A stretch of 64,000 bases of DNA from Bacillus_AB infantis_C (GTDB taxonomy: Bacteria > Bacillota > Bacilli > Bacillales > Cytobacillaceae). Position numbers and translations under genes: made by a program. The notes below the pieces were generated by a model. It was not told the origin of the DNA, searched no databases, and saw nothing but the letters and a program-made list of their open reading frames with translations. Where the stretch lies: NCBI RefSeq assembly GCF_050107595.1, contig NZ_JBNILH010000004.1:124001-188000 (forward strand), in the 5' to 3' direction. Shown piece by piece: positions 33,934 through 42,935 of the stretch. Position 1 is the first letter of the stretch; each line of letters opens with the position of its first letter.

Positions 33934-35071
33934 TTAAAGCGCCCCTTTCAGCCGGTGATGAAATTTTCATCCCTGCCAGGCCTCTCATCATCGTAGACCT
34001 TGTGATCAGACCGGCCAGCTTTCCTTCCTCAAGGACGGGAATGTAAAGGGATCCTTTCGCAAACAGCTCAGCAACCTCATTATAAGGTGCATCAACAAGC
34101 ACTGACTGATAGTCCGCACTCATAATATCGCCAAGTGTCTTTTCCTCCTCGGCGTAATATTTTTCGACATCATCAATGGTTGCGATGCCGAGGAGCTCAT
34201 TCTGGCCATTCACCACAAAAAGTGAGTCAACCTTATATGTCTTCATTGTTTTCAATGCCTGTGCCAGACCTCTGCCGGGACGGGCAGTAATAACCTTCCT
34301 GAGCATCAGGTCAGCCGCTGCAGGCTGCCCGTTCTCAGCGTCATTCAGGCGGTCTTCGCCAATGAAGCCTTTGACAAATTCATTCTTTGGATAACGGAGA
34401 ATTCTTTCCGGCGTATCGAACTGGATGATCTCGCCGTCTTTTAAAATGGCAATCCGGTCGGCGATCTTAATGGCCTCATCCATATCGTGGGTCACAAACA
34501 CAATGGTCTTCTTGATGGTTTCCTGCAGCTTGACCAGCTCATCCTGCAGCTGCTCACGGCTGATTGGATCCAGCGCACTGAAGGGCTCATCCATGAGGAT
34601 AATCGGAGGCTCGGCCGCCAGAGCGCGGATAACGCCGACACGCTGCTGCTGGCCGCCCGATAGCTCGCCCGGGAACCGGGTCCGGTACTCTTTCGGATCC
34701 AGGCCGACAAGCTCCAGCAATTCATCCACTTTTTCTGAGTACTGCTCCTTTTCCCAGCCTTTCAGCCTTGGAACAAGTGTAATATTATCTTCAATGGTCA
34801 TATGGGGAAGCAGTCCGATCTGCTGGATAACGTAGCCGATATCCCTGCGAAGCTTCACAGGATCTTTTTTAGAAATATCTTCTCCATTAATCAGTATCTG
34901 GCCGCTTGATGGCTCAATAAGCCGGTTGATCATTTTCATGGTTGTCGTCTTTCCGCAGCCGCTTGGCCCGATCAGAGCAACCAATTCTCCTTCTTCTATA
35001 TGGAAGTCGATATCCTTGAGAGCGACAAAGCCATCCGGATATTTCTTTCCTACATGCTTAAACGTAATCAA
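33926..35071 (-). CDS. Osmoprotectant ABC importer ATPase with two CBS domains (copy 1)
   Basis: 381 residues. Walker A GPSGCGKTT, signature LSGGQQQRVGVIRAL, Walker B IILMDEPFSALDP, H-loop VTHDMDEA, then two CBS domains (about 250-310 and 315-370). OpuAA/OpuCA-type CBS pairs sense ionic strength or nucleotides. Upstream is the 890-bp gene-free gap with array 2. Confidence 0.94.
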   Translation of the reverse strand: MITFKHVGKKYPDGFVALKDIDFHIEEGELVALIGPSGCGKTTTMKMINRLIEPSSGQILINGEDISKKDPVKLRRDIGYVIQQIGLLPHMTIEDNITLVPRLKGWEKEQYSEKVDELLELVGLDPKEYRTRFPGELSGGQQQRVGVIRALAAEPPIILMDEPFSALDPISREQLQDELVKLQETIKKTIVFVTHDMDEAIKIADRIAILKDGEIIQFDTPERILRYPKNEFVKGFIGEDRLNDAENGQPAAADLMLRKVITARPGRGLAQALKTMKTYKVDSLFVVNGQNELLGIATIDDVEKYYAEEEKTLGDIMSADYQSVLVDAPYNEVAELFAKGSLYIPVLEEGKLAGLITRSTMMRGLAGMKISSPAERGALNE

Positions 35072-35640
35072 TAATCAACGCCTCTTTCATTATGTAGTGT
35101 TGCTGAGATTAACATGCCCAAAACAGGCAGCTTGAATGAACGCACAGAAAAAAAACAGGCTGTAGCAGCTTCATAAGCAGCCAGGCATATACGATTGAAT
35201 TTGCAAATGGTATTAGACAAGAGTTCTGCCAATGGCAGATGCAGATATATGCGGGAATTTCAAAGACAGGTAGATTCCTGAAAAATTGATTTGCTTTATA
35301 TGGCGCTGAGGAATTTGGCCATAATATCGCGGTTTCAGCAAATCAATGTGTTGAGCAGGCTTTCGCCGTTCCCAAATACTCAGCAGCATATGCGGTCGGG
35401 GCCGCCAAAGCTGCCTGCCCAAAATAGGGCTGATACAAAAAAAATGAAATCCCATAGCAATGATTCTTTGCAGCCTTCCCTCCTTTATGTTTGTCCAACT
35501 TTTTACTCATCCCTATTTAATTGTATACATAAATGACACAGTTTTTCAAATTTGTATGAAATATCGACTGTTTGAACTTGGCGCAGAATTCAACTTTCAG
35601 TGGTTTCTTAGTGAATTAAGCAGCGATTTAACAACACAGC
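35072..35640. other. Gene-free stretch upstream of the first Opu operon
   Basis: About 570 bp. It must hold the opu promoter, but no clear -35/-10 pair stands out. Short open frames exist on both strands; none has a ribosome site, a recognisable product or a codon pattern like its neighbours. The right edge runs into repeat array 2. Confidence 0.5.
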
Positions 35641-35644
35641 ACAT

Positions 35645-35782
35645 ATTCTGCCAGCTTCTATATTGTTTTTTAATCAAACGGACAAGGATTCTACCAAATC
35701 CGACTTTAATTTCACCAATTGAGCATATATTCTACCAAATTGGGCAAGGATTCTACCGAATCGGCCAATTATTCTACCGATT
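35645..35782 (+). repeat. Orphan array of ATTCTACCRAAT cores at 20-21-bp spacing (array 2)
   Basis: Cores begin at 35688, 35709 (ATTTCACCAATT, degenerate), 35729, 35750 and 35771, giving steps of 21, 20, 21 and 21 bp. A further ATTCTGCC is at 35645, two periods earlier, and a TTTTCACC at 35810. The bases between cores are not conserved. It has the same architecture as arrays 1 and 3 but a different core, and no NERD gene is adjacent: neighbours are the Opu ATPase and a diguanylate cyclase. Confidence 0.8.
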
Positions 35783-35933
35783 GAATATCTGCCCTGCTAA
35801 ACAGGCTATTTTTCACCAGCCATTACCTCATCTGCACGCCACGCCATTTATTTTCAAATTAAATACCATCAGCCAGCTCTTCCATGTTGGAATCCAGCAC
35901 GTTTACCGCAATTTCAGTCCCGGCTTATAATCC

Positions 35934-35957
35934 AAAAAAGCTGCCATCCAGGCAGCC
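35934..35957 (-). terminator. Terminator of the diguanylate cyclase gene
   Basis: GGCTGCC, five-base loop, GGCAGC, then TTTTTT on the minus strand. Confidence 0.8.
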
Positions 35958-35960
35958 AGG

Positions 35961-37520
35961 CTATGATACGGAAACAGGTGATTCACAGCATGTGACTCTG
36001 TTTCTGCCTCCATATTTTGATTGATATAAAGCAGTATTTGCATTGTGAAGCAGGCGTTCGAGTGTCATTCCCGGGGCTGCTTCTGCCGCCCCAAAGCTCG
36101 CCGTCAGTGAAATCATTCCCGTTTCAACAGACAGAAGCTCCTCTTCAATTCCGGCCCTGATTTTTTCCGCCTTATCAGCCGCTGCCTCTAGATCGGCACC
36201 AGGAAGGCAAATGACAAATTCCTCGCCTCCATAGCGGGCAAAAATCGAATCCCCGCCCAGCAGGCGTCCGCTGACCCGCGCTATATGCCGAAGCGCCTCA
36301 TCGCCCTGCAGGTGTCCATACTTATCATTGATATTCTTAAAGAAATCGATATCAAATAAAATGACTGACATGGTTTCCCCGGCAGCTTCCGCTTCCTGAA
36401 GAAGCCTGCCGCTCTGCTCAATGAAGTATGTCCGGTTATAAATGCCTGTCAGCCCATCTTTAAAAGCAAGCTCCTCCAGTTCCTGCCTTAGCTGTACTTC
36501 CTTGGTGATATTGCTGAGGATCACCGTAGTACCGGCTAATTCGCCGCTGCCTTTTTTTATCGGGAAAGAATGAATCTGGAGATAAACTTCTGCCTCAGCC
36601 TCAAATTTATGGATTCCTGAATAGCTGCCGCCAGCACCCCCGGCCCCTCTATACCCGGCAGCTGTCTGGAGAACCACCTTTATATTTTCACCGATTAGGG
36701 TGGAATCAAGCCCTGGCAGCATTTCCTTTGCGGCCGGGTTATAGTCCACAAGTCCATCATCCTGGGCAAAAATGAGAACACCATCCCTCATGCTTTCAAA
36801 GACCCGCTCCTTAGCGATTGGCGCAGCTGTCAGCCTGTCCATGAAAAAGGAGCGCAAATATAAAAAGGATGTCAAGCACATCACCATTGGAACAGGATCC
36901 ATGCCGTAAGGGGAATACCCCATTAAATAAAGGAAAGAGGCTGTCATGGGAATAGTCAGTCCCGCGAACATAGTGATAAGCTGCCTTCTGTAGGCGAATC
37001 CGGCCCTCTTCCAATACCATACAACCATACATGCCCCTGCAAAAAGGCTGCCGAATGTAAAGCTGCCATGAATCACATACCAAAAGCCCGCATCCATATC
37101 CACAAGCAGATATGTTCCCTCTTGATGCAGATAATATTGGGTGTAAAAAAGTCCATGCCAATCATTTGTCAGCACCATTACCATGCTGATGAAAGGAATG
37201 GTATAAAAAATAATGAGATTAAGGCGGGTCAAATATCTGTCCAAACCGGTGAATCTCATGACCATGACTAATGTGATAGGGGAAATAAAGGGCAGGCCCG
37301 CATACTGAAAGGCGATCCAGAACTTGATCTCTGCCAGCGAATCAGCAGTCAGCTCAAATGCATGCCCGAATATATAGATAGCCGAGGTCACCGCAATCCA
37401 GACAAAGATATTGCCGGCAGAAAAGGTTTTTCTTTTAGCGAAGGCATACATGCCCAAAATGCTTGTCAGGACTCCGGATACAGAGATCAGAACGATATAG
37501 CTGAAAATATCTGAGTTCAT
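35961..37520 (-). CDS. Membrane diguanylate cyclase (7TM-PAS-GGDEF)
   Basis: 519 residues. Seven hydrophobic segments (a histidine-kinase-type 7TM sensor, ~1-220) are followed by a PAS-like domain (~235-345) and a GGDEF domain (~355-510) with FDIDFFKNINDKYGHLQGDEALRHIA and the active-site RYGGEEF, so cyclic di-GMP synthesis is expected. There is no EAL domain, and no RxxD inhibitory site is obvious before GGEEF. The start is uncertain: ATG at 37559 opens the frame, but ATG at 37520 fits the start of the first membrane helix better. Single-gene unit. Confidence 0.85.
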   Translation of the reverse strand: MNSDIFSYIVLISVSGVLTSILGMYAFAKRKTFSAGNIFVWIAVTSAIYIFGHAFELTADSLAEIKFWIAFQYAGLPFISPITLVMVMRFTGLDRYLTRLNLIIFYTIPFISMVMVLTNDWHGLFYTQYYLHQEGTYLLVDMDAGFWYVIHGSFTFGSLFAGACMVVWYWKRAGFAYRRQLITMFAGLTIPMTASFLYLMGYSPYGMDPVPMVMCLTSFLYLRSFFMDRLTAAPIAKERVFESMRDGVLIFAQDDGLVDYNPAAKEMLPGLDSTLIGENIKVVLQTAAGYRGAGGAGGSYSGIHKFEAEAEVYLQIHSFPIKKGSGELAGTTVILSNITKEVQLRQELEELAFKDGLTGIYNRTYFIEQSGRLLQEAEAAGETMSVILFDIDFFKNINDKYGHLQGDEALRHIARVSGRLLGGDSIFARYGGEEFVICLPGADLEAAADKAEKIRAGIEEELLSVETGMISLTASFGAAEAAPGMTLERLLHNANTALYQSKYGGRNRVTCCESPVSVS

Positions 37521-37615
37521 TATATTCACCAGGTTAATTTTTTGCTTTAATGGTACCATAACCCGGAAAGAAAAAGAATATAAACCGGAAGATGGAATTG
37601 TTAAGTTTCAACCAG

Positions 37616-37646
37616 AAAAAACCTGCCTGGACTTTTGTCCGGCAGG
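37616..37646 (-). terminator. Terminator of the DUF1540 gene
   Basis: CCTGCCGGAC and GTCCAGGCAGG pair on the minus strand and run into TTTTTT. A second hairpin (GGCAGCCTT/AAGGCTGCC) lies just upstream at about 37660-37683. Confidence 0.8.
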
Positions 37647-37688
37647 CCATTATGTAGCGGCAGCCTTCATCCAAGGCTGCCGTATTGC

Positions 37689-37841
37689 TTATTCAGGCTC
37701 AAAAGTTTTACAGTCGGTTTCTTCATTGGTGCTCGCTTTCTTTCCGGTGATCGCCCCGACAAAAATCTCGTCCGCCCCGCATTTCCTGCCGTTGCGGTTA
37801 AACTTGCAATTGACTACTTCACATAATACATCCTGTGCCAC
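37689..37841 (-). CDS. DUF1540 cysteine-containing mini-protein
   Basis: 50 residues from GTG, with AGGAGGTGG upstream. The sequence has four spaced cysteines (VLCEVVNCKFN, GRKCGADEIF, ETDCKTFEP), the complete DUF1540 pattern, which probably binds a metal ion. Such small proteins are common in Firmicutes, often in sporulation-related settings; function unknown. It has its own terminator. Confidence 0.88.
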   Translation of the reverse strand: MAQDVLCEVVNCKFNRNGRKCGADEIFVGAITGKKASTNEETDCKTFEPE

Positions 37842-37984
37842 TCTAACCACCTCCTGTGAGATTTGTAAAGTGAGACTAGTGTTTCTGATTAAGTAGCACT
37901 TAATAGTCTATTCCCGTATACAGGCATTTTAAACGCTTTTAAACGGAACCCGCGGGGCTGCCGGTCACCTGATTCAGTATACCG

Positions 37985-39502
37985 CTACTCTATAAGCCCT
38001 TCATTTTTCAGGAATTCCCTGGCTGTATCTTCAGCACTCATTCCATCAACATTGACTTTATAGTTCATTTCCCGCATCTGGTCGTCTGTAATTTTTCCTG
38101 CCAGCTTGTTCAAAGCATCCGCGATTTCCGGATGATCTTCAAGCGTCTCCTGTCTTAAAAGCGGAGCACCCTGGTAAGGCGGGAACAGATTTTTATCATC
38201 TTCAAGCACCCTCAGGTTATAGGCTTCCAGCTCACTGTCCGTCGAATAGGCATCCACCATATTGATATCGCCTGTTTCAACGGCACTATAGCGGAGCTTA
38301 GGCTCCATTGTTTTCACATTGGGAAACTCTATGCCGTAAAGCTTTTGAATACCCCGGTAGCCATCTTCCCTGTCGGAAAACTCCAGCGTAAAGCCCGGCT
38401 TGATATTCTGCTGCACTGCTTTTACATCTGAGATCGTTTCAAGTCCATATTGTGCGGCCAGCTCTTCCGGGACAGCCAGGGCATATGTATTGTTATAATC
38501 CATCGGCTCCAGCATCTCCATTTCAAACTCTTCTGATAGACCGTCCCTGGCCTGCTCATACACTTCCTGCCGGTCTGTACTCACTGCCGTTTCTTTTAAA
38601 AATTCCGAAATAGCTGTTCCTGTGAACTCAGGATATATATCAATATCACCTGAACGGAGCGCGTTGAACACAAAAGAGGTCTTGCCAAGCCCAGGCTGCA
38701 ATTCAATACTCATATCAGTCTCCTCTTCAATGAGGATTTTGTACATATTGATCAGGATTTCCGGTTCAGAGCCAAGCTTTCCGGCAATCACGAGATCTTT
38801 TTCTCCTTTGCCTGAAACAAACGGCAGAACCATGATGACAATGGCTGCAAGGGCAATCGCCCCCAGCGGGATCAGGGATTTTTTGAATGAAATCTTTTCG
38901 AACCTTCTCAGCAGCAGGTCAAATAATATGGCCAGCAGCGCTGCCGGGATTGCCCCCAGTACAATGAGGGATGTATTGTTCCGGTCAATCCCGAGAAGGA
39001 TGATATCCCCAAGGCCTCCTGCACCGATCAAAGCTGCGAGAGTTGCTGTCCCGACGATCAGGACCATTGCCGTCCTGATACCTGCCATGATCACTGGCAT
39101 GGATAGAGGCAATTCTACTTTAACAAGCCGTTTCCAGCTGTTCATCCCCATGGCCCTTGCTGCTTCAATAAGCGAAGGCTCCACTTCTTTTATGCCTGTG
39201 TACGTATTCCTCAGGATCGGCAGAAGCGCATAGACGATCAGCGCGATGCTTGCAGGCACTTTCCCGATCCCGAACAGCGGGATAAGGAGCCCGAGCAAGG
39301 CGAGGGAAGGAATGGTCTGCAGCACCGCTGTAACGCCGATGACTGCCTCAGCTGCTCTTTTATGCCGCGTCAGATAAATTCCGAGCGGGATTGAAATCAG
39401 GACAGCGAAGAAAAGCGCAATAAATGAGATTTGTATATGTTCAATGAGTGCACTGAAAAGCTCTGATTGCCTCTCTTTAAAAACACCGGCCAAATCATTC
39501 AT
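37985..39502 (-). CDS. Osmoprotectant ABC importer, permease fused to binding protein (copy 2)
   Basis: 505 residues, paralogous over its whole length to the protein at 32380-33933: permease part with TYTGIKEVEPSLIEAARAMGMNSWKRLVKVELPLSMPVIMAG, then a binding domain beginning LVIAGKLGSEPEILINMYKILIEEETD. The differing front of the binding domain (GKLGSEPEIL rather than GGKRWTEQYIL) suggests another substrate choice. Overlaps the upstream ATPase gene by 8 bp. No clear terminator is seen downstream. Confidence 0.92.
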   Translation of the reverse strand: MNDLAGVFKERQSELFSALIEHIQISFIALFFAVLISIPLGIYLTRHKRAAEAVIGVTAVLQTIPSLALLGLLIPLFGIGKVPASIALIVYALLPILRNTYTGIKEVEPSLIEAARAMGMNSWKRLVKVELPLSMPVIMAGIRTAMVLIVGTATLAALIGAGGLGDIILLGIDRNNTSLIVLGAIPAALLAILFDLLLRRFEKISFKKSLIPLGAIALAAIVIMVLPFVSGKGEKDLVIAGKLGSEPEILINMYKILIEEETDMSIELQPGLGKTSFVFNALRSGDIDIYPEFTGTAISEFLKETAVSTDRQEVYEQARDGLSEEFEMEMLEPMDYNNTYALAVPEELAAQYGLETISDVKAVQQNIKPGFTLEFSDREDGYRGIQKLYGIEFPNVKTMEPKLRYSAVETGDINMVDAYSTDSELEAYNLRVLEDDKNLFPPYQGAPLLRQETLEDHPEIADALNKLAGKITDDQMREMNYKVNVDGMSAEDTAREFLKNEGLIE

Positions 39503-40469
39503 TTAGAGCCCCCCTTTCTCCTAAGCTTCCCGCCACATGCCTGATGGCTTCCCTGCGGCTGATTGAACCGACGATGGTCCCGTCTTTTTCAACAGGTATC
39601 TCTTCCCTGTCAGTCAGCAGTTCCAGCACTTCCTTTAAACTGGCCGAAGCCGCGACCGCTTCAGCAGACACACTTTCGGCATATCCGGCTGTCATCATTT
39701 TTTCAGCCGTAATCTCGCGGCCGGCTCCAGCCTGCGCACCGACAAATTCACGCACAAAGTCATCTGCCGGATTTGCAATGATCTCCTCAGGAGAAGCCAG
39801 CTGCACAATCTTCCCTTCCTTCATGACGCAAATTCTATCTCCCAGTTTAAGAGCTTCCTGCATATCATGCGTCACAAACACGATCGTCTTCTTAATATTG
39901 CGCTGCAGATCAAGAAGATCGTCCTGCAGCTTTTCCCTGCTTAAAGGGTCAAGTGCACTGAAGGGCTCGTCCATCAAAATGATTTCAGGGTCGGCTGCAA
40001 GGGCACGGATAACACCGATCCTCTGCTGCTGCCCGCCGGAAAGCTCGCTCGGCTTCCTCGTCAAATATACCTCCGGCTCGAGCCCGACCATAGCCAGCAG
40101 CTCTGCCGCCCGCTTGCGGATCTTCTCCCGCTCCCATTTTTTCAATTCCGGGACAATAGCGATATTTTCTTCGATCGTCATATGCGGAAAGAGCGCGATT
40201 GACTGCAGCACATAGCCAATGCTCCATCGTAATTCATGGATATCATACTCACTGATCCTTTTCCCCTCTATCCTGATCGTTCCCTTCGTGAGATCAATCA
40301 GCCGGTTGATCATCTTGAGCGTCGTTGTCTTCCCGCATCCGCTTGGCCCGATCAGTACGAAGAATTCCCCTTTCTTTATAGTAAAATCCAGGGACTCTAC
40401 CGCCCTCGTTCCGCCCGGGTACTCTTTTGTCACACCCTCAAACTCTATCATGGCTTCTCTCCTTTTCAT
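39495..40469 (-). CDS. Osmoprotectant ABC importer ATPase with shortened CBS region (copy 2)
   Basis: 324 residues. Walker A GPSGCGKTT, signature LSGGQQQRIGVIRAL, Walker B IILMDEPFSALDP, H-loop VTHDMQEA. Only about 75 residues follow the ATPase core where copy 1 has two CBS domains, so regulation by CBS dimers is reduced or lost. The C-terminus ends GALNE as in copy 1, with the same 8-bp overlap into the permease gene. Confidence 0.92.
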   Translation of the reverse strand: MKRREAMIEFEGVTKEYPGGTRAVESLDFTIKKGEFFVLIGPSGCGKTTTLKMINRLIDLTKGTIRIEGKRISEYDIHELRWSIGYVLQSIALFPHMTIEENIAIVPELKKWEREKIRKRAAELLAMVGLEPEVYLTRKPSELSGGQQQRIGVIRALAADPEIILMDEPFSALDPLSREKLQDDLLDLQRNIKKTIVFVTHDMQEALKLGDRICVMKEGKIVQLASPEEIIANPADDFVREFVGAQAGAGREITAEKMMTAGYAESVSAEAVAASASLKEVLELLTDREEIPVEKDGTIVGSISRREAIRHVAGSLGERGALNE

Positions 40470-40662
40470 CGGTCCTGCTTAATCTTTATGTATAAACATC
40501 CTTTATATTATTGCCTTATTTAAGCTGTGTGTGGCACATGTCCTCAGGAAAATTTAACCATCACTCTCCATTAACTCTATTACCTACCCTGATTCCCCGT
40601 TTTCCAAACATAGCATTTTTAGCCGCCAGCTTCAATTTTCAGTTCTCTTTTCAAAAAATAAA

Positions 40663-40687
40663 AAGCCAGGAGCAGTCCTCCCGGCTT
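40663..40687 (-). terminator. Terminator of the thioredoxin-like gene
   Basis: AAGCCGGGAG...CTCCTGGCTT with a small bulge, followed by TTTTATTTTTT on the minus strand. Confidence 0.7.
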
Positions 40688-40695
40688 ATATCTGC

Positions 40696-41022
40696 TTATT
40701 TGCTGTAATACTCACCAAGGTATTCTGATACCTGTTCTGGTGTCTTCGCATTCGCGCTGTGAAGATGTCCAAGCTTTTCACCGTTCTTGAATACCAGCAG
40801 GCTTGGAATGCCCATCACATTATATTCAGCAGCCAAATCAGGCAGTTCGTCCTTGTTCAGCTCATACAAAGGAAACTGCGGAAATTCCTCAAGCACGCTC
40901 GGCATGAACATATCCATCCTTTTGCAGTCCGGGCACCAGCCGGCAAAGAACTTCACTGTCACTGTTTCCCCGCTTCCTATTATTTCTCTGAATTCTCTTT
41001 CTGTTTTTATCATATCTGCCAT
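40696..41022 (-). CDS. Thioredoxin-family protein
   Basis: 108 residues, one thioredoxin fold with active site FFAGWCPDCKRM and the cis-proline in MGIPSLLVF. WCPDC rather than WCGPC marks it as a YdbP/YtpP-like side branch. It reduces or shuffles disulfides in the cytoplasm. The ATG at 41022 has AGGAGG nine bases before; the first ATG of the frame (41031) abuts that site. Confidence 0.88.
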   Translation of the reverse strand: MADMIKTEREFREIIGSGETVTVKFFAGWCPDCKRMDMFMPSVLEEFPQFPLYELNKDELPDLAAEYNVMGIPSLLVFKNGEKLGHLHSANAKTPEQVSEYLGEYYSK

Positions 41023-41147
41023 GCTCATCATCCTCCTGCCCTCATTATATACAAAACAGTTCTGCTTATCCTCAAACTTGCTTTCCTTCGAAAACTGCGT
41101 ATTTCCGTGTTACACTTAAGCATAAAAGAACAACAGTAAAGGAGCAT

Positions 41148-41693
41148 GTGATGATGAAAACTTTATGTTTGCTGGGAAGCACCCGCAAAAATGGCAATTC
41201 CGAATATCTGGCAGGAAAGATCCTCGAAGGAACAGACCATACTATCGTACACCTGGCTGATATGCATATTGAAGCAATCCGCGACCAGCGCCATGCTGAA
41301 GGCGGCTTTGATCCGATTCATGATGATTATGATGAATTGATCGAGCTGATCTTCAGCCATGATGTCATCCTGTTTGCTACTCCCTTGTACTGGTACGGTA
41401 TGAGCGGCCCGATGAAAGACTTTTTTGACAGATGGTCCCAATACCTTCGCGACGAACGCTTCAATTTAAAAGAAGAGCTTGCCAGGAAAAAAGCTTATGT
41501 AGCCGTAACAGGCGGCACAAGCGCAAAAATCAAGGGACTGCCGCTCATCCAGCAATTCGAATACATTTTTGAATTTGTCGGCATGGAATTCGCCGACTAT
41601 ATCATCGGCGCAGGCGTCAAGCCCGGCGAGGTAAAGGAAGACCAGATTGCGCTGGCTAAAGCAGAGGTTTGGAATAGGGGATTGCGCTCATAG
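41148..41693 (+). CDS. NAD(P)H-dependent FMN reductase-like protein (flavodoxin fold)
   Basis: 181 residues. LLGSTRKNGNSEYLAG is the flavin phosphate loop at the N-terminus, and FATPLYWYGMSGPMKDFFDRW near residue 80 is the isoalloxazine-contact motif of NADPH-dependent FMN reductases and quinone reductases. The two starting ATGs have AAAGGAG upstream. Divergent from the thioredoxin-like gene. Confidence 0.87.
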   Translation: MMMKTLCLLGSTRKNGNSEYLAGKILEGTDHTIVHLADMHIEAIRDQRHAEGGFDPIHDDYDELIELIFSHDVILFATPLYWYGMSGPMKDFFDRWSQYLRDERFNLKEELARKKAYVAVTGGTSAKIKGLPLIQQFEYIFEFVGMEFADYIIGAGVKPGEVKEDQIALAKAEVWNRGLRS

Positions 41694-41703
41694 TTGAAGA
41701 GGA

Positions 41704-41729
41704 CCTGCCGGGAAGGCAGGTCTTTTTTT
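41704..41729 (+). terminator. Terminator of the reductase gene
   Basis: CCTGCC, GGGAA loop, GGCAGG, then TCTTTTTTT. Confidence 0.85.
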
Positions 41730-42632
41730 CTATTGTGAATGCTTAGCTAATTCTTTCATTTCCTCAATCTTGCCTTCAATATAAGAAACATATCTATAAT
41801 CTTTTTGAGCTTTAAAATTAGAAAGGCTCATTTCAAAATAGTAGATTGCCTGGCTGTATTCTCTTAATCCCTCGTAGCTTTCACTTACATAAATATAAAT
41901 TTGCGCCAGAAAACGAAGTCTATTTTCTTTTACACACCAATCAATAGCCTTATGACAGCATTCTATCGCCTTATTATATTTTTGGAGACTCCATAAACAT
42001 CGTGCTTGATTATAAAGTACTTTTGTTTTAAGATCCTTATTTTGAAGCTGCGGAAGATCATTAATAATGAGTGTAGACTCTTCAAGACAATCATAGCACT
42101 CTTGGTATTGTTCAATATCATAATGAAGGAGACCCATGCTGATAAAAATCTCAAGCTCTGATTCCGTCCAGATCGAAGCATTTATATGAGTTAGATCAAT
42201 CGCTTCCTGTAATATCGAAATACTTTTCTCAAAATCATTTTCCAAATAAAAAGTATAGATGCCTTTATTCCAAAGAAGCACCTGGTGGTATTCAGAGTTT
42301 TCCAGCACCTGCGGATTCTTTTCTTCAACAGACACAATTCTCCGGAGCGCATCATAATCGAGTTCCTTCCTGGCAGCATAGAGCTGCTCCATCACGTCCT
42401 CAACATACTCATTGCTGGCAATCCCATTCATCCCGAAAAAATAGGAAATATCCACTCCAAGCCTTCGGGCAATAAGATAAAGAGTGGAAGAAAGCGGGAT
42501 AATATCCCCCCGCTCAATCTTGCTGATCTGCGCCTGTGTGCAGATGCCTTCGGACAGTTCACTTTGCTTGAGGCCCCTTGAAACTCTTAGATCTTTTATC
42601 TTTTTTCCAAGGTTGTTCCCAAAAGTATTCAA
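41730..42632 (-). CDS. XRE-TPR regulator of the RRNPP (PlcR/NprR-like) type
   Basis: 300 residues. The helix-turn-helix of the XRE family spans ~8-65 (LGKKIKDLRVSRGLKQSELSEGICTQAQISKIERG). The rest is TPR-like helices, with units such as ECYDCLEESTLIINDLPQLQNKDLKTKVLYNQARCLWSL read in parts, ending in EYSQAIYYFEMSLSNFKAQ. Length and layout equal PlcR. No short signal-peptide gene with an export sequence is seen on either side; the downstream space is only a terminator. The gene is visibly richer in A and T than its neighbours. It could be an orphan peptide-sensing regulator. Confidence 0.85.
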   Translation of the reverse strand: MNTFGNNLGKKIKDLRVSRGLKQSELSEGICTQAQISKIERGDIIPLSSTLYLIARRLGVDISYFFGMNGIASNEYVEDVMEQLYAARKELDYDALRRIVSVEEKNPQVLENSEYHQVLLWNKGIYTFYLENDFEKSISILQEAIDLTHINASIWTESELEIFISMGLLHYDIEQYQECYDCLEESTLIINDLPQLQNKDLKTKVLYNQARCLWSLQKYNKAIECCHKAIDWCVKENRLRFLAQIYIYVSESYEGLREYSQAIYYFEMSLSNFKAQKDYRYVSYIEGKIEEMKELAKHSQ

Positions 42633-42864
42633 TCTATCACGTCCTGGATTATCTTTTATTGTAGAATAGCAATAAATCCAGCAAAATAGAAATGATTTAT
42701 CAGCTGGCAGCTCATCTTAAAACGGCTTCATCACCATAAGAAACTCAAAACAACTGCTGCTAAGTATATAATAATCTGAAAGGCTGCTGTAATTATGATG
42801 GCCTTTATAAGGAGATTGGAACGTATATTATGATTCGAAGAAGGCATCGGGGAATATTACATAT
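42633..42864. other. Gap between the RRNPP-like regulator and the tmRNA terminator
   Basis: About 230 bp, AT-rich. It must contain the promoter of the regulator. No convincing small gene, repeat or operator is seen. Confidence 0.4.
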
Positions 42865-42903
42865 AAAAAAGCCTGAATCCTCCATCGGGAAAATTCAGGC
42901 TTT
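42865..42903 (-). terminator. Terminator of ssrA
   Basis: AAGCCTGAATTTTCC and GGATTCAGGCTT pair on the minus strand, followed by TTTTATATG. Confidence 0.85.
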
Positions 42904-42935
42904 ATAATTTAAGATTTAATCCACCAAAGTATGTA

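Noticed and set aside
35460..35930. A 156-residue open frame through array 2.
   Set aside because: No ribosome site, no recognisable domain, and the composition is what an AT-rich repeat would give by chance.
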